From: Treponema parvum
GTDB taxonomy: Bacteria > Spirochaetota > Spirochaetia > Treponematales > Treponemataceae
Length of the DNA stretch: 64,000 nucleotides
Assembly: GCF_017893945.1 (NCBI RefSeq)
Contig: NZ_CP054257.1
Span: 2,562,238-2,626,237, forward strand
Direction: 5' to 3'
Shown: positions 36,408 to 45,525 of the stretch, piece after piece
Position numbering within the stretch: position 1 is the stretch's first letter
Layout: every line of letters starts with the position of its first letter
Program-made: the position numbers and the translations under genes
The notes under the pieces: generated by a model
Databases searched by the model: none
The model's input: the letters and a program-made list of their open reading frames with translations, nothing else
Told to the model about the DNA's origin: nothing

Positions 36408-37100
36408 TACAATAGCTTTTGAGGATAGCTGGACTCCCCTCTCATCTCCCTTCCCTATTCGCCGAGAGCAACACTGTAGCATTTTTTAAATGCAGTTTGA
36501 AAAATACTCGTCGCCGTAATAGTCCACTTCATGACAATCTGTGTAATTGATAAATCGCTGCTTTTTAAAAGCCCAACTGTTCCCTGTCCTTCCAATAATC
36601 TTCTATCGTCCTCATGTAAAGAGGAACTTATTCCTGTTGACTTCATTTCATCGAGTTTGTGCCCGAGGAGTTTGGTTTTAAAATATATTTTGCACCAACA
36701 GAAAGGAATAGCAGCCAATAAATGAAAAAATTCTATGTTGCTATTACACGGGTTAAATCTTCTGAACATGACTATCCAGGTCGATTAATCATAAGTTCAT
36801 ATATCTGGATACATGGGATTGAGGCTTTAAAAATGGGATTGAGCGCAAATCCCAAAAAATATTTGCCAGTATCTTCTACAAGATTTATAAATGATTTCGG
36901 TTGCACAGCACCTAGAACAATACTTGGAAGAGACTGTGAAGTTATTCAGTAGGCTGCGGTAAAAAGTTTTAATGCGGGTATGTCGGGCAAGCAGCTGACA
37001 GTGACTGTTTCTTTTTTGAATATAAAATACTGCTGGTCTTTTATCAAGAGTTAAACACAAAAGACAGCTTCCCTGCCGGGCTGTTGTCTTTTTTTCTAGA
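36408..37100. other. Stretch without a recognised gene
   Basis: About 690 bases of AT-rich sequence. Short open frames of 60-105 codons exist on both strands but overlap each other and match nothing I recognise. Near 37040-37095 an imperfect AAAGACA / TGTCTTT hairpin sits close to the end of the IS256-type remnant and may be its terminator. Probably insertion-element debris. Confidence 0.4.
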
Positions 37101-37400
37101 TTAGTCCAGCAGACGGTCGTCATAAATTATGCACATTTCACCGTAGGCCTGGCCCCAGTTGTGGATCGGCTTAAGTCCATTTTTTTGTTGTTTCAAAAGT
37201 TGCAAGATATAAAGCTTTAAGCAGAGACTGATCACTGGGAAAAACGTTCCGCTGTCGATTCAGTTTTCGATAGCTGGAATTGAGACTTTCGATGGCATTC
37301 GTTGTGTAAATAATTTTCCTGACATCTTTCGAGAACTTGAAAATCGGCACGATAACATCCCAGTTTTCAATCTAGCGTTTCATGGAGTTCGATCATATCA
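37101..37400 (-). pseudogene. IS256-family transposase remnant (C-terminal end)
   Basis: The minus strand encodes IENWDVIVPIFKFSKD, then VRKIIYTTNAIESLNSSYRK, RQRNVFPSDQSLLKALYLAT and KKW, the diagnostic C-terminal end of IS256 (Mutator-type) transposases including the last catalytic Glu in TTNAIES. Damage is clear: an in-frame TAG before IENWD, a frameshift after KKW (the tail KPIHNWGQAYGE runs in another frame to a stop at 37101), and no N-terminal two thirds. Not functional. Confidence 0.85.
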
Positions 37401-37446
37401 TAAATTTTGTGTTAACAAAACAACGCAGTTCACTTAGATGTATTTA

Positions 37447-37849
37447 TCAATTCATTGCATCAACACTTGTATAATTTAAGATTCCCATATATGAAGATGC
37501 ATCAAGAATTGTTTCCAAAGGAACTTTTTCCAATTTTCTATAAATAACAAAAAAGCCATTATCATTTAATTCTCGAATTTCTTCATCTTTTTCTGTATAT
37601 AGTTTTCTTACACTTAGCAAAACGTTGGCATTTTGCCCAAAAACATACACATAATAAATCTCATATTCTGAAATTCGATATTTTGTTATTTTTTTTATTT
37701 TTATCTCAAATTCCGGATAATAATATTTATCATCTTTTCTTGTTAAATCTGTTATTTCCCCTTTTATATATTTCCCCAGTGCTGGATTACCATCGCCTTT
37801 TACTGTAATCTCTCTTGAAAAACATGATATAAGGTTTAAAAGTATAATG
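37447..37849 (-). pseudogene. Lipoprotein gene cut at its 5' end at an Rhs junction
   Basis: The frame reads IILLNLISCFSREITVKG and onwards, that is, the end of a lipoprotein signal with lipobox LISC, then about 115 residues rich in Lys, Glu and Tyr. A TGA lies directly upstream and no start codon is available, so the first residues were lost where the Rhs fragment was joined. May have been an immunity or Rhs-linked lipoprotein; no family recognised. Confidence 0.55.
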
Positions 37850-38630
37850 TCTCACTTGAGTTGGAGAGAGTCCATTTGGCAGCTCTGTTTCCGTCCGCAC
37901 TATATGCATAACGCGTGTCATAGACAGAGTTTACGCTTCGGCTTAAAAGGTTTCTGCTGTTCCATTCATAGGTGCGTTTGTTAGTTGAGACAGGCTTTTT
38001 ACCCGTATTGTTATTACCCCACGGCCATGCCCATGCATAGTTTGCTTCATAGACGGGTGAGCCTTCGTCATTAGTATGAGTTGTTATAGTTACGGGTGTG
38101 AGAGTTGATGTATCTTCATTAGAAGACGTTCCGTCGTTTTCGGATGTAACATTCCCGTTTTTATCATATGTATAATACCTAAAGCCTTTCTTTTCATTTC
38201 CCACTCTCTTTAAGCGGTGTGCATAGTCCGTATCATACTCATATGTAAACTCATAGTTTAAATCATCCCCATTCTTCTTCTGCATTGCAGGAGTGATTAT
38301 TTCAGTGCTCTTTTTGCTTATCATATTCCCTATTTCATCAAAAGAGAAGTTTTGACTGTAAGAGCTTAGATAGTCGGGCGATCCTATAATACCGTAGGGA
38401 TTATCTTTCGTAGTACCTTCTGCAAAAGTAAGCTGGTAAAGAGAATCATATGTGTATGTCTGTTTTGTGTTGTAGCGAGCTCCGTTCATACAGTTATTAT
38501 CATAGCCTAACACATTACCTACATCGTCAAAGGTGTTGTCAACCATATTTTTTATGCCTGTAATACGATCATAATTTTTGATAATGCATTGAAGACTTTT
38601 GATGCTGGAATATAAACTGAAATCAATCAT
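37836..38630 (-). pseudogene. Rhs core fragment C
   Basis: 265 codons of Rhs/YD-repeat core: TYTYDSLYQLTFAEGTT, FSFDEIGNMISKK, YYTYDKNGNVTSEND, YEWNSRNLLSRSV and YAYSADGNRAAKW. It ends abruptly after SSETLYF, where intact Rhs proteins go on towards the DHLGSA segment. N-terminal part is absent. It begins inside the end of the WG-repeat gene by 8 bases. Displaced piece, unlikely to work alone. Confidence 0.8.
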
Positions 38631-39729
38631 AATCTGAAAAACTTATAAACTTTCCATTTGAATTCAGATAATTATAATTTTCATTAAACTTAATCAAGAT
38701 CATGTCATCATCTATAATTTTTATAAGTTCAAAGTTCTCCGATTTCCTTTTTCCGTTTGTATCAGTAAGATAAAATAATTCTTTATCAAATGAAACAACT
38801 AATAATTTTTTAGCCAGTACATAAATAAACTTATAACCTTTATCAAGTATAACTTCTCCTTTTTTATTGATAAGAATAAAATTTTCATTATCTTTGCTTA
38901 CTTCAGCCATGCCATATTTAAAATTATCAGCGTATATATAGATCGGAGAAATTATCCATTGATCATTCAAGTTTTTATATCCGTACAATGAATATTCCTC
39001 TCCATTTTCAGATAAATATTTTTCTTTGCATTTTATCGCATCATCCGATACTATAGTATACTCTCCTAAAGTGAAGGAAATAATTACATTCCCCTTTTTA
39101 TCAACAATTCCACCCAAAGCTCCCGACACCCATTCTTGAGCTCCTTTGATTTCTATACCATTCTCAATATACGGGATATAAAAATCGGGTTGAACTTGTT
39201 TCAACACATAGGAATAACCATTTACAAACTTTGTTACAACATGATAATCGAAATGCTTAAACATATTCCCGGACTTATCAATTAATCCATAGGCATCTTC
39301 CGCAGGATAACGAGCCCATGCAACACCGCCTGAAAAAGGCAAACAGAGTTCATATTGCGCAGGTATAACATAATTTCCGCTTATATCTATATATCCGTAT
39401 AAACCGTTTTTTTCTTCTTTTTTATCTAACAATCCATTTGAAAAAACATGATCTTCAAATTGTCCTTTTCGCTGAAAATCAATTAAAAATAATTTTGCTC
39501 CTGAAAAATCATAATAAGTAAATATATCAGACTCCATTTGGGTTGTCGGAAACTCATATGCTTCATATTTAGAGACACCGGTTATCTTTGCTGTTATAAC
39601 TTTTCCATTATTGTCAATGAAAGTTACATTACCATCCTTATTGATTGGATACAACATTAAGTTTTCAGCAGCACACGAACAAAAGACTGTAAACAAGAAA
39701 GAAAAAACAAGTAAAATAATTTTTTTCAT
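38623..39729 (-). CDS. WG-repeat lipoprotein coupled to an Rhs tail
   Basis: A 368-residue protein with a lipoprotein-type signal (KKIILLVFSFLFTVFCSC). The body has WG/KWG-like repeats of about 30-45 residues: GLYGYIDISGNYVIPAQYE, YGLIDKSGNMF, GGIVDKKGNVIISF, LINKKGEVILDKGY, LTDTNGKRKSENF. The start codon overlaps the stop of the preceding Rhs tail (ATGA), so translation is coupled. Genes in this place usually encode immunity or accessory partners of Rhs toxins; that role is inference. Base composition is AT-rich compared with the core genes. Confidence 0.65.
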   Translation of the reverse strand: MKKIILLVFSFLFTVFCSCAAENLMLYPINKDGNVTFIDNNGKVITAKITGVSKYEAYEFPTTQMESDIFTYYDFSGAKLFLIDFQRKGQFEDHVFSNGLLDKKEEKNGLYGYIDISGNYVIPAQYELCLPFSGGVAWARYPAEDAYGLIDKSGNMFKHFDYHVVTKFVNGYSYVLKQVQPDFYIPYIENGIEIKGAQEWVSGALGGIVDKKGNVIISFTLGEYTIVSDDAIKCKEKYLSENGEEYSLYGYKNLNDQWIISPIYIYADNFKYGMAEVSKDNENFILINKKGEVILDKGYKFIYVLAKKLLVVSFDKELFYLTDTNGKRKSENFELIKIIDDDMILIKFNENYNYLNSNGKFISFSDYD

Positions 39730-39886
39730 TTTCCGTTTCCCATATTTTCATCATTTACATTTGGTATAGGAACAGATTCTGACTGAGATGCGACGTAATC
39801 ATTTAGCGGGACATATTTTAATTCTCTCGTACTCTTGTCCTTCGCTGTCGGTTATCAGGTGTGCACTTCCCAAGTGGTCGCTAAAG
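39726..39886 (-). pseudogene. Rhs core scrap B with toxin-tail end
   Basis: Contains SDHLGSAHLITDSEGQEYER, the highly conserved end of Rhs cores, then a shift into another frame reading YVPLNDYVASQSESVPIPNV to NGK and a stop that overlaps the WG gene. The core-end segment after TPYGE is missing, so most of the gene has been deleted. Confidence 0.75.
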
Positions 39887-39887
39887 A

Positions 39888-40265
39888 CTATGCTTTTTCA
39901 GAATATGATTTACATATGATAACACCATGTGCTCCATAACTTTCAACCAATTCTACTAAAATAAGTGATTTACTATGTATATGATTGATAATAGATTGCA
40001 CCCACTCATTTTGTAATTCATCTATTTCTATATCATACAAAAAGCATAATAATCTGTACAAGTCTTTTTCCTCTGTTAAATCATTATAAATATTAACTTC
40101 TAACAAAATATTACCAGTTTGGAAATTATTAATTTTCATACGAATTGGATTTTTAAAAACTAATACCTTTCTTTTTTTTCCTCTCAAAACTAATGAGACA
40201 TTTCTTTGAGCATCAAGTAGTATACCTATTAATCTAAAATCATGAATATTTTCCAAATTATACAT
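39888..40265 (-). CDS. Candidate immunity protein of an Rhs toxin tail
   Basis: A 125-residue soluble protein (MYNLENIHDFRLIGILLDAQ...) with no signal peptide and no family I recognise. GGGAG lies before the ATG. It begins 20 bases behind the Rhs tail ORF and stays intact while the toxin side is damaged, which is the usual fate of immunity genes. Function assigned from position only. Confidence 0.5.
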   Translation of the reverse strand: MYNLENIHDFRLIGILLDAQRNVSLVLRGKKRKVLVFKNPIRMKINNFQTGNILLEVNIYNDLTEEKDLYRLLCFLYDIEIDELQNEWVQSIINHIHSKSLILVELVESYGAHGVIICKSYSEKA

Positions 40266-40285
40266 CTATATTACTCCCAAAATTT

Positions 40286-40657
40286 TCACTCTATAGGTGC
40301 ACCTGGCTGTCGATTATCCGCTGTCGGAGGAGAACCATCTTCCGGCCTCGTCCATTTATACTGATGCGGTTGCCCCTGTCCATGATTATGATCATAATCA
40401 ATGTCAATATCTGGGTATCCATCATCTCCATATTTCCTTGTCTGCTTCGGTTTGCCGTTATTATCGTATGTCGTATTTGTATCTCCTGGCTTCCCCTTGA
40501 AAGGATTACTTTTAGGTTTTGTATCCTTTGAATTTGAATCAGTTGGTATTTGTTCCGATGAGGAAGTTTGTGCTTTTTTTTCTTTATTTTTATCATCCGG
40601 CGAGATAGGAACTGGGGCAGCTGCCTGTGCTTTTCCTTCTATATTTTCTTTCGCCAT
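40286..40657 (-). CDS. Rhs toxin-tail reading frame (out of frame with its core)
   Basis: A 123-codon frame from an internal ATG (MAKENIEGK). Polar Pro/Lys/Ser-rich linker (SPDDKNKEKKAQTSSSEQ), then a compact end: KGKPGDTNTTYDNNGKPKQT, DDGYPDIDIDYDHNHGQGQP and HQYKW. The clustered Asp and His (DYDHNHG..PH) and the short length match small toxin ends of polymorphic toxins in which His/Asp residues are probably catalytic or metal-binding. It is shifted by one base against Rhs core fragment A, so a full toxin is not made unless the frame is restored. Confidence 0.5.
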   Translation of the reverse strand: MAKENIEGKAQAAAPVPISPDDKNKEKKAQTSSSEQIPTDSNSKDTKPKSNPFKGKPGDTNTTYDNNGKPKQTRKYGDDGYPDIDIDYDHNHGQGQPHQYKWTRPEDGSPPTADNRQPGAPIE

Positions 40658-41141
40658 TGAAGATACCACCCATGCCCGGCAGGCTCTGGTTGTGTTTCTT
40701 AGCCTTGTCACTTACAGGCGCCTGCGGAATATACTCCCCTACCGCAGGATCCGTTGACAGCCATCTTGAGTACTTCGCATCGAGATACTGTGCTCCGTAG
40801 TAATAGAGCCCCACACACGAAACGCCGGCTATCGTGCGTGCTTCATCCTGCTCTTTAGCAGTGAACGCCGCAACCTTACGGTTGCTTCCCGAGTTTTGCG
40901 TTGCAAAACTCGTAGAAAAAGGCTCCGATCTGAACTCCATTTCATTTTCTGACTTCTTCTCTACCCACAGCTCTCCATACGGCGTGTATTCTATACGTTG
41001 GTATTCGTTTCCCTCATAGTCTGTCACAAGTTGTGCTGAGCCTAGGTGGTCAGGATGGTAGTAATACCTGTGGTGATATTCATCGCTTTGCTCATAACTT
41101 ATATCAAGCTTACTTGTCTGCTTGGTTACGATCCTTGTCAT
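40593..41141 (-). pseudogene. Rhs core fragment A, joined to a toxin tail by a frame break
   Basis: Begins TRIVTKQ and continues YYYHPDHLGSAQLVTDYEGN, YTPYGELW, YYYGAQYLDAKYSRWLSTDP and LPGMGGIFN. After IFN the expected YHYAGNNP-type segment is missing and the frame runs into a short nonsense end, while the toxin tail continues in another frame. So a deletion of the conserved junction disrupted it. N-terminal 90 per cent of an Rhs protein is absent. Confidence 0.85.
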
Positions 41142-41154
41142 AGGGCAGAATTTC

Positions 41155-41535
41155 CTATATGCCGCCTTCGTTAGGAACTGTTAAATCTACAAGTTCCAGT
41201 TCTCCAAATTTCTCAACAAAGATATTAAGCATAAAACGCTTTACATTTAAAGTTTCAATCGCATAAGATTTACCAAGCTTTTCCATTCGTTCAAGATATG
41301 CACCGCCTGGAATATACATCCATTCTGCAATTTTCGCGATTGTAATTTTCTTTTCCTGAAACAATGGGGGTAGGGCAGACACAAAAGCATATGCTTCAAC
41401 CTGTGTCTTACAACCCTTACAGACTTTTTGATGCATTACACCTGTTATCGGGTCATTCCAATAACAATACCATTTATGAACGATCTTATCCTTTGATTGT
41501 ATTGATTTCTTAAAAATGTGATAATTTAAATCCAT
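41155..41535 (-). pseudogene. Truncated tyrosine-type integrase (N-terminal part only)
   Basis: About 126 codons: MDLNYHIFKKSIQSKDKIVH, WNDPITGVMHQKVCKGCKT with paired Cys, a helical SAM-like core-binding region (KSYAIETLNVKRFMLNIFVE) and then LELVDLTVP, where phage-type integrases run on into the catalytic domain. The catalytic Arg/His/Tyr domain is missing and the frame ends 13 bases before Rhs fragment A. GGAGG supports the ATG at 41535. It lies at the 3' side of a tRNA gene, a normal integrase position. Confidence 0.65.
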
Positions 41536-41632
41536 AGAAACCTCCAAGTTCTTTGTTAAGCACTTAACATTTGCTTAACATTTCCAAAAACCTGAAGATC
41601 AGATAATTTTATAAATGCTTATATTATAAAGA

Positions 41633-41658
41633 TTTAGCACTTATCCCGAAGCGCTAAA
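41633..41658 (-). terminator. Hairpin after the tRNA gene
   Basis: Stem TTTAGCGCTT / AAGTGCTAAA (one G-U pair), loop CGGGAT, followed by TCTTTATAA on the minus strand; only a short T-run. Confidence 0.55.
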
Positions 41659-41661
41659 ATA

Positions 41662-41735
41662 TGGGCCATCCTGGACTTGAACCAGGGACCAAAGGATTAT
41701 GAGTCCTCTGCTCTAACCAACTGAGCTAATGGCCC
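41662..41735 (-). tRNA. tRNA with CAU anticodon, probably tRNA-Ile2 (lysidine type)
   Basis: A 74-nt cloverleaf on the minus strand: acceptor GGGCCAT / ATGGCCC, D arm with AGCTCAGTTGG, anticodon loop CTCATAA, T arm CCTGG-TTCAAGT-CCAGG, discriminator A and no encoded CCA. CAU can mean elongator Met, initiator Met or Ile2. The C4-G69 and C5-G68 pairs are those recognised by TilS, and GACTCATAATC with TTGGTC resembles tRNA-Ile2, so Ile is preferred. Elongator Met is the alternative. Confidence 0.8.
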
Positions 41736-42044
41736 GAATTGATAATAATAATATCATAAAGGCCTAGTTTTGATCAATATATAAACACGACATGAAACAG
41801 TATAATTTAGATAATAAACCGGAAGCCCGCAATACTAAAAACATTGCCCTATCTTAGTAATTATATTTTTCCTCCCATTATCTATCGACACAAAAAATTT
41901 TAACTGCGAACAGAATACCCGTCTCGCAATGACCAAACGTCCGGATATGATTTTTTTAAAGTAACTATGTTATAATATTTAAATTAATAAGACAAAATAC
42001 TGAAAAAAATAAAATTATGGATTTTTTGTGAGGATTTAAAAAAA
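41736..42044. other. Intergenic region between tRNA and DUF262 gene
   Basis: No gene seen. It holds a tRNA promoter candidate on the minus strand (TTGATC, 18-nt spacer, TATTAT) and, on the plus strand, a TATAAT box near 41971 followed by the GAGGA site of the DUF262 gene. Very AT-rich. Confidence 0.45.
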
Positions 42045-44381
42045 ATGACAAATACGTTTACTTTAAAAGAGATATCAAATAAGACAATAGACGGAATATG
42101 TGTAGAAATTCCCTCAATACAAAGAGGTCTTGTTTGGACTCCCAGGCAAGTTGAATTTTTGTGGGATTCTATTTTGCGCGATTTCCCAATAGGAGGTTTT
42201 GTTCTTTCAGAGAATAATAAAGGTTCTTACGACTTGATGGATGGACAGCAAAGATTTAATTCAATACAGATCGGATTTGCTGAACCTGATAAGGAATCTA
42301 AAGCAATTCTTTGGCTCGATCTTAAACTTAGTGATATGGTACGGGGAATTACGCGAAAATATTATGTAAAAGCTACAACAATTTCACATCCATGGGGATA
42401 TAAAAACAATGATGAATGCAGTGTTCTTTCAGCTAAAGAAAGAAGAGCCGCTTTGACATTATATTATGATACGGATTCCAAGAATATATATAAAGACGAT
42501 ATCAAAATAATCGATACATATCCATTTGAATCTAGAGACGGATTTCCTATACCTTTAGCATTTTTTCTTAATAATGATTCAAGTAATGCAGAAAATTTTT
42601 TACGAGCTATTACTAAGAGTGTAGAATCTTTACCTGAAAAATGGCAAATAAGATTCTGGAATGAAAATAATAAGAAATTATTAAACAACAAGAAAGAAAA
42701 ATTATACGAATTATTTTCGCGGATAAAATCTACATACAAAGTTCCTTTTAGTATTCTTCCTAAAGGGTCCATGGAAAGAGAATCTAATACGGAAGTGAAT
42801 CCGGAAGAAAAATCTGATTTAGAGATATTATTTAACCGCTTGAATACGGGCGGAACCAGAATAACTCAATCGGATTTATCCTATTCGGCTATAAAAGCAT
42901 ACTGGAGCGAAATTAATAGTAAGAATGAGGAACTTGCAAAACAGTTTATGCCGGCTCCAAAATTAGTTATGTTGCTTTTCCGTTTATATCTAACGCTGGA
43001 AATACCTGATTGTGAAAAGTTTGAACCGCAATTAACTATCAAAAAAATCCGTTCTTTGGCGCTGGATCAAGAGAAGAAAAAAAAGATTGCGGATTTTTTT
43101 CTGAATGACGATAAGGCTAAAAAAATTTTAGACTCTGTCAAATATGCTTTAATAGACATTCCTAAATTTGTCCAAATGAGAATTTTGTCTGAAAAACAAG
43201 AGTGCTTTTTATTGTTATTTTTTTTAGCGGCTAAAGAATTTGATTTAAATGAAATAAATGCAAAGGGTCTTGTTTTATTACTGTTTTGGTTTTGTTTGGA
43301 TATCAATTATGCTTGTAATACATTGCTTAAAAGTTTATCGGAATGTTGCAATAAAACGGATGTTCTCAAAAAAATTAGGGATTCCATTTGTTCCCTAATT
43401 GAAAATGAAAAAATCGTAATTATATATAGTCCCCAAGATATAAAGGGTTCTCTTTTAAATGAAAATGGAGTATTGAAAGAAGATTTTAAAAGAGAATCTG
43501 TCTTTCCTCTTTTACGCAGAATATTATCAATGAAAACATGTCTCGTGTATGCACAACGAAACTATCTTGATTCTATATTTCCTAAATTTAATCCTGCTGA
43601 TACGATTTCATGGGAAGATCACAACCGTCCTTGGGATTATGACCATATTATGCCTAAAGATTGGTCTTACAATCATTTTAAGAGTGTTCTTAAAACAAGG
43701 GTTGATTTCTGGCGTGATACTATAGCTAATCTTGCTGCCATTCCTTTTGAAATAAACCGGGCAAAAAGCAATTACGATAATTATGATTATTATTCATTGC
43801 ATACTAAAGAATTATTCTTTGATGAAGGGTTTAGAGAATTAAACTCTTCTATAACTTCAAATGAACAAATGGTAACAAAATTTGAAAATTTGTCGTTTCA
43901 AAGATTTATTCAGATTTATTCCGAATGCTATAAGGTCTTTTCAGATTTAATTGTATATAATGAGCCGGAGAGAATAGGCATATTGAAAAATATTATTTCA
44001 AAAGTTGGAAACAATGCCAAATTATATTTTATTAATCCTCCGTCTCCGTATGAAATCGAAGTCACTAAACAAATTGATTACCTTCATTCATGGTTAAGTG
44101 TTGAAATAGAACTTTCCAAAAACTGTATGCTTAGTTTTACATGGTATAAAAGTTTAATTAATAAATGTGAGTTCGGCTTAAGAAAACATATAAATAGTTA
44201 TGAAGTAGATAGAAATTGCTACAATGACAATAAAGAATTGTTTGATGATTTGGTAAAAGACTTTCGATTTAATATTGAAAATAAAGGATGGTGGTATTTA
44301 CATTCAGAATCAATTAAGCCGGAGCAGGCGGCAGAAAAAATTCTTGAAGTTTATGCTCGAATAAAAGATAGAATAAAGTAG
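42045..44381 (+). CDS. DUF262/DUF1524 (GmrSD/SspE-like) nuclease, putative phage-defence protein
   Basis: A 778-residue protein. The N-terminal DUF262 (ParB/Srx-like NTPase) domain has IPSIQRGLVWTPRQVEFLWD and the key DGQQR motif (residues about 67-71), then LFNRLNTGGT. Further on is a DUF1524 HNH nuclease core, WDYDHIMPKDW (near residue 530) with NLAAIPFEINRAKSN. This pair defines GmrSD (cuts modified phage DNA) and SspE (acts with phosphorothioate marks). No partner genes are seen here, so it would act alone. GAGGA precedes the ATG. Coding sequence is far more AT-rich than core genes and sits next to a tRNA, both signs of transfer. Confidence 0.8.
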   Translation: MTNTFTLKEISNKTIDGICVEIPSIQRGLVWTPRQVEFLWDSILRDFPIGGFVLSENNKGSYDLMDGQQRFNSIQIGFAEPDKESKAILWLDLKLSDMVRGITRKYYVKATTISHPWGYKNNDECSVLSAKERRAALTLYYDTDSKNIYKDDIKIIDTYPFESRDGFPIPLAFFLNNDSSNAENFLRAITKSVESLPEKWQIRFWNENNKKLLNNKKEKLYELFSRIKSTYKVPFSILPKGSMERESNTEVNPEEKSDLEILFNRLNTGGTRITQSDLSYSAIKAYWSEINSKNEELAKQFMPAPKLVMLLFRLYLTLEIPDCEKFEPQLTIKKIRSLALDQEKKKKIADFFLNDDKAKKILDSVKYALIDIPKFVQMRILSEKQECFLLLFFLAAKEFDLNEINAKGLVLLLFWFCLDINYACNTLLKSLSECCNKTDVLKKIRDSICSLIENEKIVIIYSPQDIKGSLLNENGVLKEDFKRESVFPLLRRILSMKTCLVYAQRNYLDSIFPKFNPADTISWEDHNRPWDYDHIMPKDWSYNHFKSVLKTRVDFWRDTIANLAAIPFEINRAKSNYDNYDYYSLHTKELFFDEGFRELNSSITSNEQMVTKFENLSFQRFIQIYSECYKVFSDLIVYNEPERIGILKNIISKVGNNAKLYFINPPSPYEIEVTKQIDYLHSWLSVEIELSKNCMLSFTWYKSLINKCEFGLRKHINSYEVDRNCYNDNKELFDDLVKDFRFNIENKGWWYLHSESIKPEQAAEKILEVYARIKDRIK

Positions 44382-44606
44382 GTATTCCTTATTCCGCGGG
44401 GCCGTGTAGTATATCATAAGGATACTGACAGATTCACGATTATCCATGGAGGCCTGAAAAAAATGAGATAAATAAAATCAGAAAGTTTTTCCGTCTTCCA
44501 AAAGAACTTACCGATTTTGACACGGATTTCTACTATCTAATTCAAACTTGATAAAAATTGAAACCTTTTTCAAGGCAATCTTCGGATCTGAAGTTAAACC
44601 GGCCGA

Positions 44607-45362
44607 TCATATTATAATCCCCTGACGGTAAAGCGGAACATATTTTGATTCCGCATAGTGCTCATATCCCCAATCGCTGTGCCAGTGGCCGAAGAACCAT
44701 TTATCATACTCTATTATAGATTCAAGACGATCGTTAAAAACTACATTTGAGTCTTTTAGGAGCTCTTTCAGATTCTTTTCATTTGAGTAATAAGAGTCTG
44801 TGCAAGCAATCCCAACAGAAGGACCTGTATGAGAAAGAACATAATCTACCCGTCTGCCTTTTACATTTGAAATACAGCTGTGTTTGTCTTTTTCCGTCCA
44901 TTCTTCCTGCGGCCACCATGATTCATGCGGTATTCGGTATGCTTTATCATCACTTACCGCACCGCCAAGAGCCAGAAAAGACTTTCCTTCAACCAGATAA
45001 ATTTCTCCCCTTTTAAGGTAGAAGATGTTGTCGCTCACTTGCAAAACAATAGATCCGAACATTTCTGCTTCCGGCAATTTTTCGATCATATCATAATTAT
45101 CATGATTTCCCTGAACGGCAAGAATCCTAAAAGGCTTTTGCTTGTACCAATCAAGAAGATACCTATCCGTTTTATCTGTAGGATGAATTCCTTCGGAATC
45201 TAAAGGACATTCGTTCCAGGGAAGACCAAAATCGCCAAGAACAATGGCAATTGTAATATCCTTATAATCAGCATTTTGCTCTTTACAACATAGCTTCATA
45301 TTTTTAGCGGCAAGATTTGACATATCAACCGTATTATGGGTATCACCTGTTATATAAATCAT
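44607..45362 (-). CDS. Calcineurin-like metallophosphoesterase
   Basis: A 251-residue enzyme with the five blocks of the superfamily: GDTH (Asp and His), GDFG, GNHD, SHTGP and GHWH. All ligands for two metal ions are present. No signal peptide. Substrate is unknown; nucleotides, phosphoproteins or phosphodiesters are possible. AGGA precedes the ATG. Located in the accessory region, convergent with the DUF262 gene. Confidence 0.85.
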   Translation of the reverse strand: MIYITGDTHNTVDMSNLAAKNMKLCCKEQNADYKDITIAIVLGDFGLPWNECPLDSEGIHPTDKTDRYLLDWYKQKPFRILAVQGNHDNYDMIEKLPEAEMFGSIVLQVSDNIFYLKRGEIYLVEGKSFLALGGAVSDDKAYRIPHESWWPQEEWTEKDKHSCISNVKGRRVDYVLSHTGPSVGIACTDSYYSNEKNLKELLKDSNVVFNDRLESIIEYDKWFFGHWHSDWGYEHYAESKYVPLYRQGIII

Positions 45363-45525
45363 ATTTTGTGTATCCTTCTAAGCAATTCAAGGCCTAAAAC
45401 TAATTCTATTATACTTTTAAAACCTATCAAACAATAATAGTGATCGGAAAATTATTTATTTCAGTCTATCAGGTTTTGATAGTATTTTTTTGTATTATTT
45501 GCAACATCAACCGATGGAGAAGCCT

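Noticed and set aside
36455..36769. Minus-strand frame of about 105 codons
   Set aside because: No recognised family, no ribosome site, unusual residue make-up rich in Cys and Ser; placed in insertion-element debris.
36722..36952. Plus-strand frame with FYVAITRVKSS, like a helicase C-terminal motif
   Set aside because: A stop codon is directly upstream, no ribosome site or other helicase motifs are present, and it overlaps other short frames. Chance similarity.
40593..40711. Programmed frameshift joining Rhs core A and the toxin tail
   Set aside because: The offset is +1 and no slippery heptamer for -1 shifting is seen; loss of the conserved YHYAGNNP segment points to a deletion.
44382..44606. 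Short frame ending RLPKELTDFDTDFYYLIQT
   Set aside because: Looks like the tail of a lost gene but is too short to assign; no start or ribosome site.
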